Shown: positions 28,990-37,325, counted from the stretch's first letter. The stretch is DNA of 64,000 nucleotides from Ktedonobacter robiniae (GCF_016587375.1 NZ_BNJG01000002.1:2356001-2420000), one strand, 5' to 3'. Translations and numbers: made by a program. Notes: generated by a model from the sequence alone, not told the origin.

Positions 28990-29001
28990 TGAAACGTTTC
29001 A
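28990..29001. promoter_or_regulatory. LacI-family operator upstream of the LacI-type regulator gene
   Basis: TGAAACGTTTCA shares the same 12-base core as the rhaI-side operator, 163 bases away and 70 bases before the regulator start. Two sites at this distance would allow both autoregulation and repression by looping. Confidence 0.75.
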
Positions 29002-29070
29002 CTAGGAATGACGCAACACGCAGAGGGGATGAGATTATGCTCTTCTCAAGAGCAGGGAAAAGAAAAGCGC

Positions 29071-30096
29071 ATGGTAAGTATTCGTGATGTTGCCGAAAAG
29101 GCGGGAGTATCGTTGGGAACGGTCTCCAATGTACTCAATCGCCCGGAGATCGTCGCAGAGACAACACGGCAGCGTGTGCAGGCAGCAATCAAGGAACTGG
29201 GATTTGTGCGCAATGCCCCAGCGCATCAATTGCGGGCTGGGAGCAGTCGCTACCTCGGCCTGGTAGTTCTAGATATAACCAATCCTTTTTTTACCGAAGT
29301 GGCACGTGGTGTTGAAGACGCGGCAAATGAGGCTGGCTACATCGTCATCCTCTGCAATTCAGATGGTTCACTGGAGAAAGAGCGCAGCTATCTGCATATG
29401 CTCGAAGAGCAGCGAATTGCAGGAGTCTTGATTACTCCGGCCAGCAATGACCTGAGCGATCTCCAACGCTTGTACCAGCAGGATATCGCAGTGGTGCTCC
29501 TTGATCGACCAGACCAGACGCAGAGTCTTTGCTCAGTTGCTGTTGATGATCGACAAGGAGGGGCGCTGGCCACAAACCATTTGCTGGAACGTGGGCACCG
29601 ATGTATCGCTTTTGTGAGTGGTCCCCTCAGTATTCGTCAGTGTGAAGAGCGGCAAGAGGGCATGTATCAGGCGATCAAAACAGCAGGCCTTGATCCTAAC
29701 CAGGTGATAGTTGAGATTTCTGCAGGAACGCAGAATACTCGTGCTGGTGAGCAATGCGTAGAGACATTATTGCACCATGAGCGCAAGCCAACGGCTGTCT
29801 TTTGTGCCAATGATTTACTGGCGCTCGGCGTGATGCGCGGCTTGCTCCAGCGTGGCATCCAGATTCCTAATGAGATGGCCCTGATCGGCTATGATGATAT
29901 CGAGTTTGCCAGTGCCCTTTCGCCCGCGCTGTCCTCCATTCGTCAACCGAAGTACCTGCTGGGACGAACGGCGACAGAACTCCTCCTGGACGAGATGGCA
30001 AATCGTGAAAAACATCAGCATCAGCACATCATCTACCAGCCAGAACTGGTTATACGGACCTCGACCTTCCTGATGAAAAACGCGTCCGCGTTCTGA
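29071..30096 (+). CDS. LacI/GalR-family regulator of rhamnose genes
   Basis: A 341-residue LacI-type protein with an N-terminal HTH (SIRDVAEKAGVSLGTVSNVLN, residues about 3-23) and a periplasmic-binding-protein-like sensor domain (YLGLVVLDITNPFF; IGYDDIEFASALSPALSSI). It is transcribed away from the rhamnose operon, with matching palindromes between. Rhamnose or a breakdown product is the likely inducer, by context only. The start is chosen at the ATG immediately before SIRDVA, as is usual for the family, with AGGGAAAAG about ten bases upstream; ATGs at 29008 and 29029 are alternatives. Confidence 0.93.
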   Translation: MVSIRDVAEKAGVSLGTVSNVLNRPEIVAETTRQRVQAAIKELGFVRNAPAHQLRAGSSRYLGLVVLDITNPFFTEVARGVEDAANEAGYIVILCNSDGSLEKERSYLHMLEEQRIAGVLITPASNDLSDLQRLYQQDIAVVLLDRPDQTQSLCSVAVDDRQGGALATNHLLERGHRCIAFVSGPLSIRQCEERQEGMYQAIKTAGLDPNQVIVEISAGTQNTRAGEQCVETLLHHERKPTAVFCANDLLALGVMRGLLQRGIQIPNEMALIGYDDIEFASALSPALSSIRQPKYLLGRTATELLLDEMANREKHQHQHIIYQPELVIRTSTFLMKNASAF

Positions 30097-30114
30097 CAAG
30101 AAAAAGGGTGCATT

Positions 30115-30873
30115 TCAGCTGGGTGAGGCAGCGAGTGATCCTAGTATTTCGCGCAGTCGTAGCGCGTTATGGATGGCGTATGCCTCGGAATCATTGTTGA
30201 AATAGGCATAGATTTCTCGTCCCTGTTCCGCATCGTGTGCGAGTCGTTGGGCCCAGACGGACAGCTCATCGTCACTAAGACCAATGCCGTTGGCCCCGGA
30301 GTGAAAACGCACGTATCCAAATGATCCCAGGGGAGGAAGATCGAGGGGCGTCGGGAGCGTTCCGCCAATCGCTATGGCTAGCGTAGTGTTGCTGGTGGGT
30401 GTAAATAGCTGCGCTATCCTGGTCGCCATATCTGTTGCGAACCAGGAGACATCGCGGACCTCAATAGCTACCTGAAGCTTGTGTGGAAGCTGGCTGAGAA
30501 ATTGTTCCAAGCGCTCCGGATTGGCATGCCAGTGAGGAGGGAGCTGAAAAAGGAATGGCCCCAACTGTTCTCCCAGTCCCTCGGCGGTAGTGAGGAGGCG
30601 GTTTATCCCTTCTTCTGCGTTCAGAAGCTTTTTCATATGCGTAAGGTAGCGACTACCCTTAACCGCGAAGCGAAACCTGGGATGCGAGCGTGTTTGCTCA
30701 CTCCACGCGTGAAACTGTTCGTATGTGGGCAGACGGTAAAAACTTCGATTAATCTCGACTGTGGGAAAGTGCTGAGCGTAGTATGCCAGGTGCTCACGCA
30801 TGGGTAGATGTGTTGGATAGAAACGCCCAATCCAGTGCGGATAGATCCAACCTGATGTGCCAATCCAGATCAT
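30115..30873 (-). CDS. DUF72 family protein (YecE-like)
   Basis: A 252-residue TIM-barrel-like DUF72 protein. The family start IWIGTSGWIYPHW, the segment FPTVEINRSFYRLP and the terminal YAYFNNDSEAYAIHNAL are visible. Its biochemical role is unknown. The ATG at 30873 has GGAGG about eight bases upstream. It is convergent with the LacI-type gene, which ends 18 bases away, and is not obviously tied to rhamnose metabolism. Confidence 0.93.
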   Translation of the reverse strand: MIWIGTSGWIYPHWIGRFYPTHLPMREHLAYYAQHFPTVEINRSFYRLPTYEQFHAWSEQTRSHPRFRFAVKGSRYLTHMKKLLNAEEGINRLLTTAEGLGEQLGPFLFQLPPHWHANPERLEQFLSQLPHKLQVAIEVRDVSWFATDMATRIAQLFTPTSNTTLAIAIGGTLPTPLDLPPLGSFGYVRFHSGANGIGLSDDELSVWAQRLAHDAEQGREIYAYFNNDSEAYAIHNALRLREILGSLAASPS

Positions 30874-31138
30874 AAGTCCATCCTCCGGAATTGTCCTGGT
30901 AAAGGTGTTTCTCTTCATTGCGGATCATAGGGTACACGAGGCAGGAGGGTGATTGGTCGCATCGTTCTTGATTACAAGATGGCGCATGTGTGCCATGGAT
31001 GGTTTCCAGAGAACCCAAAAATGCTCATAAAACCACAACTGATCTGTGAATTGTAAATGCTATACTCTTTTCATGCAAACGCCAGACGCACTTCGTGGAA
31101 GTTGCAGAATTCCTAATTTATTTAGGTTAAAGCTGCAT

Positions 31139-31160
31139 AAAGCATGAAGAGATGCTTTTT
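31139..31160 (+). terminator. Short terminator-like hairpin in the leader of the radical SAM gene
   Basis: AAAGCAT and ATGCTTT form a seven-pair stem with a six-base loop and a T5 run, ending about six bases before the GAGGAG ribosome site of the radical SAM gene. A TATACT -10-like box at 31061-31066 would place it inside the mRNA leader. It could be an attenuator or simply a leader hairpin. Confidence 0.4.
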
Positions 31161-31177
31161 AGCAAGAGGAGAGATTC

Positions 31178-33130
31178 ATGCGGATTGGTGAACAAGTTCT
31201 TTTTATGAGCATGCCATTTGCTTCGAGCCGGCGTCCTTCTCTTGGACTGAGCCTTCTTCAAGCAAAGCTTCAAGAGTCTTCTATCCCCTCCTTTATTTGG
31301 TACCCCTTTCTCCCCTTTGTTCCCAGAGTAGGAACAAAATTCTATGAAGAGATTGCTGATGGCAAATACCCCTCTAACTACTTGCTTGGTGAATGGATCT
31401 TTGCTCCCTGGTTGATGAGTGATCCACAGAATTCCTCGTGGGACAGTGAGTATGATGAAAAGTATTTACAGTATCTACAACAGCCCAAGAACTGGTTGGA
31501 TGTTCTCTATTCCAGGGGTATTGCTCAGGAAGATGCCGATACTGTGAGGCATGTGCGTCAGCTCATACCTGCTTTTTTTGAAGATACTCTCAATGCTATC
31601 GAGTGGGATGAGATACAGTTTGTAGGCTTCACCAGCGTATTTCAGCAGCATGTCGCCTCCCTTGCATTTGCACGCATATTAAAAGAACGCTATCCGCACC
31701 TCACGATCGTCTTTGGTGGAGCAAATGTTGAAGGCCCAATGGGTCGCGGTCTACTACGGTCATTCCCCTGGGTTGATGCCGTTGTCTCTGGTGAGGGGGA
31801 AAATATAATTATCCCTCTGGTAAAGGCTGTCCTTAATAAGGAAGATTATGCCCATGTACCAGGAGTATGGACCAGGCGAACCGTTACATCAGCCCAGGTT
31901 CCAGCAGTAAAAATGGATGAGCTGCCGTATCCCATCTTCGAGGATTTTTTTGCACAGCATAATGTTAACGAGATCAAGGATAGTGTCTCGCCTTCTATCA
32001 TGGTAGAGACCTCTCGTGGATGCTGGTGGGGGCAACGCTCGCACTGTACCTTCTGTGGACTCAATGGCTTGAATATGGCCTTCCGGAGTAAAAGTCCAGA
32101 GCGAGCCTTACGGGAAATCACGGAATTGTGGGACCGCTATGCGGATCGAGCAGCGAATGTGCTTGCCGTTGATAACATCCTCGACTACCGCTATATCAAT
32201 ACGCTTCTGCCACAGCTTGCACAACATCCCAAGCGGTTTAGCTTATTTTATGAAACCAAAGCGAATCTCAAGAAGCAGCAAATCGCGAACTTCGCAGAGG
32301 CCCATATAGACCGTGTTCAACCTGGTATCGAAAGCCTGTCCACCCATGTACTCAAAGTGATGCGTAAAGGCGTTTCAGCATTGAATAACGTGCAGATGCT
32401 CAAGTGGTGCCACGAGTATGGGATCACGCCTTACTGGAATATTCTCTGGGGATTTCCTGGCGAGCAACCAGAAGATTATGCCCAGGCCAATGAATGGGCC
32501 AAGCGCATCTTCCATCTGCGTCCACCTGTCGCCTTTGCTCCAGTTCGGCTCGATCGTTTCAGCCCGCTGTTCAATGAAGCCCAGGAGTTTGGTATTAAAG
32601 ATATCAAGCCAACATTGGCTTATGAACATATCTTTCCTGGATTATCACCACAGGAGCGTTTCGACCTGGCCTACTTCTTTGATTATGATTATCAAGAAAA
32701 ACCGGGAAGCGGTTATACAACGGACCTTATTCAAACGGTCAGGCAATGGACGAGCGCGCATAGCAGCGCCACCCTCTTCTATTGCCCCGTTGGTACCCGC
32801 ACCTTGCTCGTTGATACGCGAACGGAACAACACCTCTGGCTGCTTGACCAGGAGTACCTGGCATTGCTTGACGCGCTTGATGCGATTGCCATCAAAAGCG
32901 ACCTGGCCGGACATTTGAATATGGATCCAGAAATGCTCTCCATGATGCTCCAAACTCTTGACGAACACCAGTGGATCATCCAGGAGGAGAATAGGGTGCT
33001 TGGTCTCGCCATTCGTCTGGGGAGATACCAGCCGTCAGGTCAAGCGCAGCGCTTCCTGGCTTCCATATTTGACGGCACAGGGCAAGCGACCGTCGCTGGT
33101 CACATTAGAACTCCAGTCGCAGTCTCATAA
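31178..33130 (+). CDS. B12-binding radical SAM RiPP maturase (rSAM_ocin_1-like)
   Basis: A 650-residue protein. The N-terminal third has a cobalamin-binding-like Rossmann region (FGGANVEGPMGRGLL; VSGEGENIIIPLV). The radical SAM core carries its three cysteines as C-x7-C-x2-C (RGCWWGQRSHCTFCG, about residue 285), the spacing of the bacteriocin maturation subfamily, followed by LWGFPGE. The C-terminal 120 residues form an extra domain. Members modify ribosomal peptides, often by C-methylation or other radical chemistry. Two precursor-like genes follow within 90 and 550 bases, which supports that role. The ATG has a GAGGAG ribosome site. The exact modification cannot be read from sequence. Confidence 0.9.
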   Translation: MRIGEQVLFMSMPFASSRRPSLGLSLLQAKLQESSIPSFIWYPFLPFVPRVGTKFYEEIADGKYPSNYLLGEWIFAPWLMSDPQNSSWDSEYDEKYLQYLQQPKNWLDVLYSRGIAQEDADTVRHVRQLIPAFFEDTLNAIEWDEIQFVGFTSVFQQHVASLAFARILKERYPHLTIVFGGANVEGPMGRGLLRSFPWVDAVVSGEGENIIIPLVKAVLNKEDYAHVPGVWTRRTVTSAQVPAVKMDELPYPIFEDFFAQHNVNEIKDSVSPSIMVETSRGCWWGQRSHCTFCGLNGLNMAFRSKSPERALREITELWDRYADRAANVLAVDNILDYRYINTLLPQLAQHPKRFSLFYETKANLKKQQIANFAEAHIDRVQPGIESLSTHVLKVMRKGVSALNNVQMLKWCHEYGITPYWNILWGFPGEQPEDYAQANEWAKRIFHLRPPVAFAPVRLDRFSPLFNEAQEFGIKDIKPTLAYEHIFPGLSPQERFDLAYFFDYDYQEKPGSGYTTDLIQTVRQWTSAHSSATLFYCPVGTRTLLVDTRTEQHLWLLDQEYLALLDALDAIAIKSDLAGHLNMDPEMLSMMLQTLDEHQWIIQEENRVLGLAIRLGRYQPSGQAQRFLASIFDGTGQATVAGHIRTPVAVS

Positions 33131-33216
33131 GAAAATATTAGACTTTAGACCCGAATTGTATACAGCAGGTAATTAGGATGTACTCAATTAGGGCACAAAA
33201 ATTGGAGGATATTCTA

Positions 33217-33417
33217 ATGGCAGACGAACAGAATCCAACAAATGAACAGAAGCCAGAAGGCGAAGCGAAGCGCATTACGCTCGACCCTTCAAAGTTTACG
33301 ATCAGCGAGGATGGGAAGGTCATTTTGACTGCGCCAGAATTTGCTGATGCATTGCGCGCTGCGGCAGACGATGATGAGAATAGCGGCCATGGGGTTGGCG
33401 TTGCCGTAATCTGGTAG
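33217..33417 (+). CDS. RiPP precursor peptide, copy 1
   Basis: A 66-residue peptide starting MADEQNPTNEQKPEGEAK, with a charged leader (RITLDPSKFTISEDGKVIL, then a helical EFADALRAAADDD) and a short hydrophobic tail ending NSGHGVGVAVIW. A very strong ribosome site (TTGGAGGATATT) precedes the ATG. It follows the radical SAM gene by 86 bases. The second copy at 33677 differs mainly in the last 13 residues, the pattern expected of a conserved leader and a variable core. No cysteine is present, so the product cannot be a lanthipeptide or sactipeptide. The core boundary is probably after the DDD run. Confidence 0.82.
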   Translation: MADEQNPTNEQKPEGEAKRITLDPSKFTISEDGKVILTAPEFADALRAAADDDENSGHGVGVAVIW

Positions 33418-33460
33418 TTTTCAACAACACACAGGAACTTTCAGGAACACCCATCGAGAC

Positions 33461-33579
33461 CAACTCATGATGAGCATCAATGGATCATCCAGGAGGAGAA
33501 CAGGGTTCGTGATCTTGTCATTTGTTTGAGAAGATGCCAGGCGCCAGGTCAGGTAAGCGGCTATTTCGAGTCGCTTTAG
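33461..33579 (+). pseudogene. Decayed duplicate of the 3' end of the radical SAM gene
   Basis: This stretch between the two precursor genes matches the end of the radical SAM gene (about 32950-33055). Both encode a version of WIIQEENRV followed by related sequence; the relic then reads into a stop at 577-579 of this thousand. No matching upstream portion of the gene is present. It shows that the unit radical SAM tail plus precursor was tandemly duplicated and the maturase copy then deleted. Confidence 0.8.
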
Positions 33580-33622
33580 CGGTTCAGCAAGTTCTTTGTG
33601 CTAGCTCTAGCTGTATTGATAG

Positions 33623-33646
33623 GGCTAACGAATGCAAGCGTTAGCC
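33623..33646 (+). promoter_or_regulatory. Stem-loop in the leader of precursor copy 2
   Basis: GGCTAACG and CGTTAGCC form a perfect eight-pair stem with an eight-base loop, 15 bases before the GGAGG of copy 2. No T run follows, so it is more likely an mRNA stabilising or processing element than a terminator. Copy 1 lacks it. Confidence 0.5.
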
Positions 33647-33676
33647 TCTAGTTTACAAAAATTGGAGGATATTCCA

Positions 33677-33877
33677 ATGGCAGACGAACAGAATCCAACA
33701 AATGAACAGAAGCCAGAAGGCGAAGAGAAACGCATTACGCTCGATCCCTCAAAGTTTACGATCAGCGAGGATGGGAAGGTCATTTTGACTGCGCCAGAAT
33801 TTGCTGATGCATTGCGCGCTGCGGCAGACGATGATGATGCCAATGGCCATGGGATTGGCGTTGCAGTAGTTTTCTAG
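33677..33877 (+). CDS. RiPP precursor peptide, copy 2
   Basis: A 66-residue peptide nearly identical to copy 1 through residue 53 (one change, EGEAK to EGEEK) but ending ANGHGIGVAVVF instead of NSGHGVGVAVIW. The ribosome site and its flanks (AAAAATTGGAGGATATT) are also duplicated. The Gly-His-Gly and GVAV positions are kept while Val/Ile, Ile/Val and Trp/Phe vary, so bulky hydrophobic residues at the C-terminus appear to be under constraint. It lies 175 bases before the M16 peptidase. Confidence 0.82.
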   Translation: MADEQNPTNEQKPEGEEKRITLDPSKFTISEDGKVILTAPEFADALRAAADDDDANGHGIGVAVVF

Positions 33878-33998
33878 TACCACAGCGTCCGGTTGGATTG
33901 ATGAGTTTGTGAAACACAACGCTTGTTTCTCCAACGCATCGTTGTACATCCCCTGACCGGTTGTTGGCTAACTTTGTTCTCCTCCTGGGTGATTCATT

Positions 33999-34033
33999 GG
34001 TGCGATTCTTGCTTTTTATAGAGGAGTCGCACC
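33999..34033 (+). promoter_or_regulatory. Hairpin between precursor copy 2 and the M16 peptidase
   Basis: GGTGCGATTC pairs with GAGTCGCACC (ten pairs, one G-T wobble) around a 15-base loop. There is no T run on the coding side, so partial termination or mRNA protection, giving more precursor than enzyme, is the likeliest role. Confidence 0.45.
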
Positions 34034-34051
34034 AAAAAGAAAGTGTGGGCG

Positions 34052-35305
34052 ATGAACATGTTCGCTGCTGACTACTTGATCAAATCTATTTTCCCCAACG
34101 GATTACAAATATTAGTACAGCCTCGCAGATATGCGCGTACAACCAGTTGGGGCATTTTTGTTAATCATGGAGTCCGTGATGAAACCAAAGAAAGTAATGG
34201 CATAAGCCATTTTATGGAGCATGTGATCTTTAATGCTCAATATCGTAGTCAGTCTGAGCTTGCTCGACTGGTGCAGCAAGGAGCAATTGTTGAGGCATTC
34301 ACCACAAAGGAATATACTCAGTTTTCGGTGACGACGGTACCTGCTGAAAATGATGCCGCTTTACAGAGTCTGGCGACATTGATCCGTCGACCCTCGTTCA
34401 ATACGTCGCTTATTGAAACAGAACGGGGGGTCATTGATCAGGAGATCAAGACCTTTATGTCCACCCGGAAGTCACTTGATGAGTGGGTTGAGCGAGCGCT
34501 TTTTGGCAATAGGAGCCTGGGATTATTTACACTGGGGCCACGTGAGAATCTAGACACCTTTAACGAAGCGAATTTGCAGGAGCGTTACAGCACCTATTAT
34601 ACGCCCTTGCGCACGGTCATTATCTGTCAGGGAGCTGTAGAAGGAACTGAGGTGCTGGAGAAAGTTTTTGATGCTTTCCATGATTGGGCGCAAAAGCCTA
34701 CCTCTATTCCTCCACCCAGATTCGAGGATGTGCCGCAAATGATAGGCATCCCTACCTCGTCCCAGCAAGTTTCTTTATACGTTGCATTTCGCGGCCCAAG
34801 CCTGACAAATATTGACCGATTACCTTTTTCGCTGATAGCAGATTGCCTGGGGTTAGGAGTCGGATCACGGCTCTGGAACTCCTTACGTGAAGAACGTCAA
34901 CTGGTCTATGAAATACAAGCGACACCAACCACTTATGGTGTCGCCGGGTATATGACCATTCGGCTTTCTTGTGAGCGAAATAAGGTGCGCGAGGTGATTC
35001 AAGTGTTGCTCGCGGAGATTGCAAAATTGCATCAAGGCCTGGATGATTCAGAGCTAGAACGAGCGCGAACGATACGAACAACGGGTCTGCTTCATCAACA
35101 CGAGAATTCACGTTTGATGCTTCCTTCTACCGGGAAATTTGCCGTCAATGGGCTTACGTTATTTGTCGATACTGAAATCCAGAGTTTGAAACTGGTTACA
35201 ACGGATGATACTGCACGTGTCGCTCGTCAGTACTTGAATGAAGATACTCTTGCAATTGTGGCGTATGGATTAAGTCGAGAAGAATTACTCAATAGCGTTG
35301 CCTAG
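34052..35305 (+). CDS. M16 zinc metallopeptidase, candidate leader peptidase
   Basis: A 417-residue single-unit M16 (pitrilysin/PqqF/AlbF group) peptidase. The inverted zinc motif HFMEH is at about residues 49-53, and the third ligand glutamate lies in ERGVIDQEI about 75 residues later. The C-terminal half-barrel has the family R/Y region (LREERQLVYEIQA). All catalytic residues are intact. M16 peptidases remove leaders in several RiPP pathways, and the position between precursors and exporter fits this. Start is uncertain: ATG 34052 or 34058, or GTG 34043; no strong ribosome site. Confidence 0.9.
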   Translation: MNMFAADYLIKSIFPNGLQILVQPRRYARTTSWGIFVNHGVRDETKESNGISHFMEHVIFNAQYRSQSELARLVQQGAIVEAFTTKEYTQFSVTTVPAENDAALQSLATLIRRPSFNTSLIETERGVIDQEIKTFMSTRKSLDEWVERALFGNRSLGLFTLGPRENLDTFNEANLQERYSTYYTPLRTVIICQGAVEGTEVLEKVFDAFHDWAQKPTSIPPPRFEDVPQMIGIPTSSQQVSLYVAFRGPSLTNIDRLPFSLIADCLGLGVGSRLWNSLREERQLVYEIQATPTTYGVAGYMTIRLSCERNKVREVIQVLLAEIAKLHQGLDDSELERARTIRTTGLLHQHENSRLMLPSTGKFAVNGLTLFVDTEIQSLKLVTTDDTARVARQYLNEDTLAIVAYGLSREELLNSVA

Positions 35306-35352
35306 TGTGAAACGCCTGCCTGGCGGGCATACAAAAAGAAGGGAAAGTTCAT

Positions 35353-35913
35353 ATGGCTATACCTGTTGAGGGTCAATCTCCGCTACGTTTGCTTGTATTG
35401 CCAGTCTTGTTAGCGCTGATGGAAGGTGAGCGCACATGTAGCGATATTGCACGACAATCCAACTTAAGCGTTTCAAAAGTCAACAGCATTCTCGAGGAGT
35501 TGCTCGATCGGCACCTGATTATCGAGACGACACCGTTAACGCGCGATCAATTTAATGAGCCGCGTTATCGGATTGCGGACGGCGAGGCGGCAATGGCAAC
35601 ACTAACAAGCGAGTTGTCTGAAAATCCGATCCCTTATGTCTTGCAGATTCTTGATGCTGTCCGCAATGAATTGCCTAAAGCGGTACAACAAAGCAAAAGT
35701 ATTCAGGCATGGTATTCACGTTTGATCCTTACCCCGGAGGTTGCCCATCAGTTAGTAGACCGTTTGTTTCAGCTGATGAATGAGTTTGAAGAGATGCAGA
35801 CGCCTGCACCACTTGAAGCATCAGACGGCTCTTTGTTCGCGGCACCTCAGAGAAATTCTTATCGGCTCTGCATCGCCTTCTACCAGGTTGGCGCAGAGGA
35901 GACGCATCCATAA
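35353..35913 (+). CDS. Winged-helix DNA-binding protein of the RiPP locus
   Basis: A 186-residue protein with an N-terminal MarR/ArsR-like winged helix (RTCSDIARQSNLSVSKVNSI, then EELLDRHLIIET, about residues 28-60) and a helical C-terminal half of unknown type. It lies 47 bases after the peptidase and 2 bases upstream of the MFS open frame, so it is cotranscribed. It may regulate the locus in response to the peptide. AAGGGAAAG precedes the ATG. Confidence 0.82.
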   Translation: MAIPVEGQSPLRLLVLPVLLALMEGERTCSDIARQSNLSVSKVNSILEELLDRHLIIETTPLTRDQFNEPRYRIADGEAAMATLTSELSENPIPYVLQILDAVRNELPKAVQQSKSIQAWYSRLILTPEVAHQLVDRLFQLMNEFEEMQTPAPLEASDGSLFAAPQRNSYRLCIAFYQVGAEETHP

Positions 35914-35957
35914 AATTGTGCCAGCGTGCCAACAGTCGTAGAGGGGTGAAGAAGGCC

Positions 35958-37325
35958 ATGCTATTTCAAACACTACCGCGATCATTGGGTAAATTGCTTA
36001 TTAACCGCGAATATGCATTTTTATGGGGCGGGCAAGCGGTTTCGTCATTGGGTGATTCAACCTTCGATCTGACGTTAGTGGTGTGGATCGCTGCCCTCAT
36101 TGCACGGCAGGCTGATGGACAAGCGGCGACATGGGCACCAGTAGCGGTAAGTGGTGTCTTGATAGCCGTCGCCTTGCCATCCCTGCTCTTTGGACCGATT
36201 GCGGGAGTGTTTGTTGATCGTTGGGAGAAAAAGAGTGTCATGCTTTGGGCGGATTGTATCCGCATGTTCCTGGTTCTCTTGTTGGTCCTTGTATCTGGCT
36301 CCTCCTTTTTCCCCTGGAAACCTGATCGAGCCGTCCAACTTGGCGCCATTTACGTGACTGTCTTTCTGGCAAGCATCTGTTCACAATTCTTCTCTCCAGC
36401 ACGAGCTGCGCTCATTAATGATCTTGTTGATAAAGAACAATTAGGGCGAGCAGCGGGACTGGCGCAAGTTTCCCAAAGTATTGCATTGATTATGGGACCA
36501 CCACTCGCTGCGCCCGTTCTCTTTGGTTTTGGGGTCGAGTGGGCCCTGCTCTTTAATGCTGGAACGTTCCTGATATCTTTTCTCTGCGTTCTGGCTGTCC
36601 AGGCACCCGCATTCGTGAAAAGTGGTGGCAAAGTCGAGCAGCAGAAATTTACTCGTGAATTTCTTGAGGGTATTACATTTTCTATAAATAACAGAGTGCT
36701 TCGTGTACTGCTCGTGACGATCGTTGTTGTGTCGTTAGGAGCAGGAGCCATTAACGCGCTTATGGTGTTCTTTGTCAGCGATAACCTGCATGTAAATGTT
36801 ACCTATGTTGGTTTATTAGATGGCTTCTTTGGGGTGGGTGTGATCATTGGCGCTCTTTTGGTATCGGTGCTTTCGAGTCGGCTTCAAGAAACTCGGATGT
36901 ATACTCTGGCTATCCTGGGGTTTGGTTTGCTCTTCTTATTACTTGCCCGTACCTCAAATCTGCTCATCGCCCTGGCTATTCTTCTTTTGCTGGGTCTGGC
37001 TCAGGCCACGGTCAATGTCACCCTTGTCCCTATCGCGCTAAAGAGTGTGCCACGTGGTATGATTGGACGCGTTATAGGAACGATCAATTCATTAAGTGTA
37101 CTTTCCAGCCTTATATCCGTCTCACTTGCGGGCTACCTTGCCAGTAATCTTTTTAAGGATATTCATGGCATTGTTCTGGGCTTTGCCATTGGTCCAATTG
37201 ATACTATTTTTACCCTCTCAGCGCTGCTATTCCTCCTTAGCGGTATATATGCCTTTATGTACTTGCGCTCATCATCAACGCCCTCATCTGTGGATAAGGA
37301 AGCAGCGTCCCTCCAAGCGAAATGA
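35958..37325 (+). CDS. MFS transporter of the RiPP locus, probable peptide exporter
   Basis: About 455 residues with 12 predicted membrane segments, opening NREYAFLWGGQAVSSLGDS, the start typical of the EntS/macrolide-efflux branch of the MFS, with the loop motif GVFVDRWEKK after helix 2. As the last gene of the locus it probably exports the mature peptide or gives self-protection. ATG at 35958 follows GAGGGGTGAAGAAGG; a TTG at 35916, directly after the preceding stop, is an alternative start. Confidence 0.9.
   Translation: MLFQTLPRSLGKLLINREYAFLWGGQAVSSLGDSTFDLTLVVWIAALIARQADGQAATWAPVAVSGVLIAVALPSLLFGPIAGVFVDRWEKKSVMLWADCIRMFLVLLLVLVSGSSFFPWKPDRAVQLGAIYVTVFLASICSQFFSPARAALINDLVDKEQLGRAAGLAQVSQSIALIMGPPLAAPVLFGFGVEWALLFNAGTFLISFLCVLAVQAPAFVKSGGKVEQQKFTREFLEGITFSINNRVLRVLLVTIVVVSLGAGAINALMVFFVSDNLHVNVTYVGLLDGFFGVGVIIGALLVSVLSSRLQETRMYTLAILGFGLLFLLLARTSNLLIALAILLLLGLAQATVNVTLVPIALKSVPRGMIGRVIGTINSLSVLSSLISVSLAGYLASNLFKDIHGIVLGFAIGPIDTIFTLSALLFLLSGIYAFMYLRSSSTPSSVDKEAASLQAK

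Noticed and set aside
33418..33676. Possible insertion sequence or third precursor between the two precursor genes
   Set aside because: The similarity is to the maturase 3' end, with no terminal inverted repeats, transposase or third leader copy.
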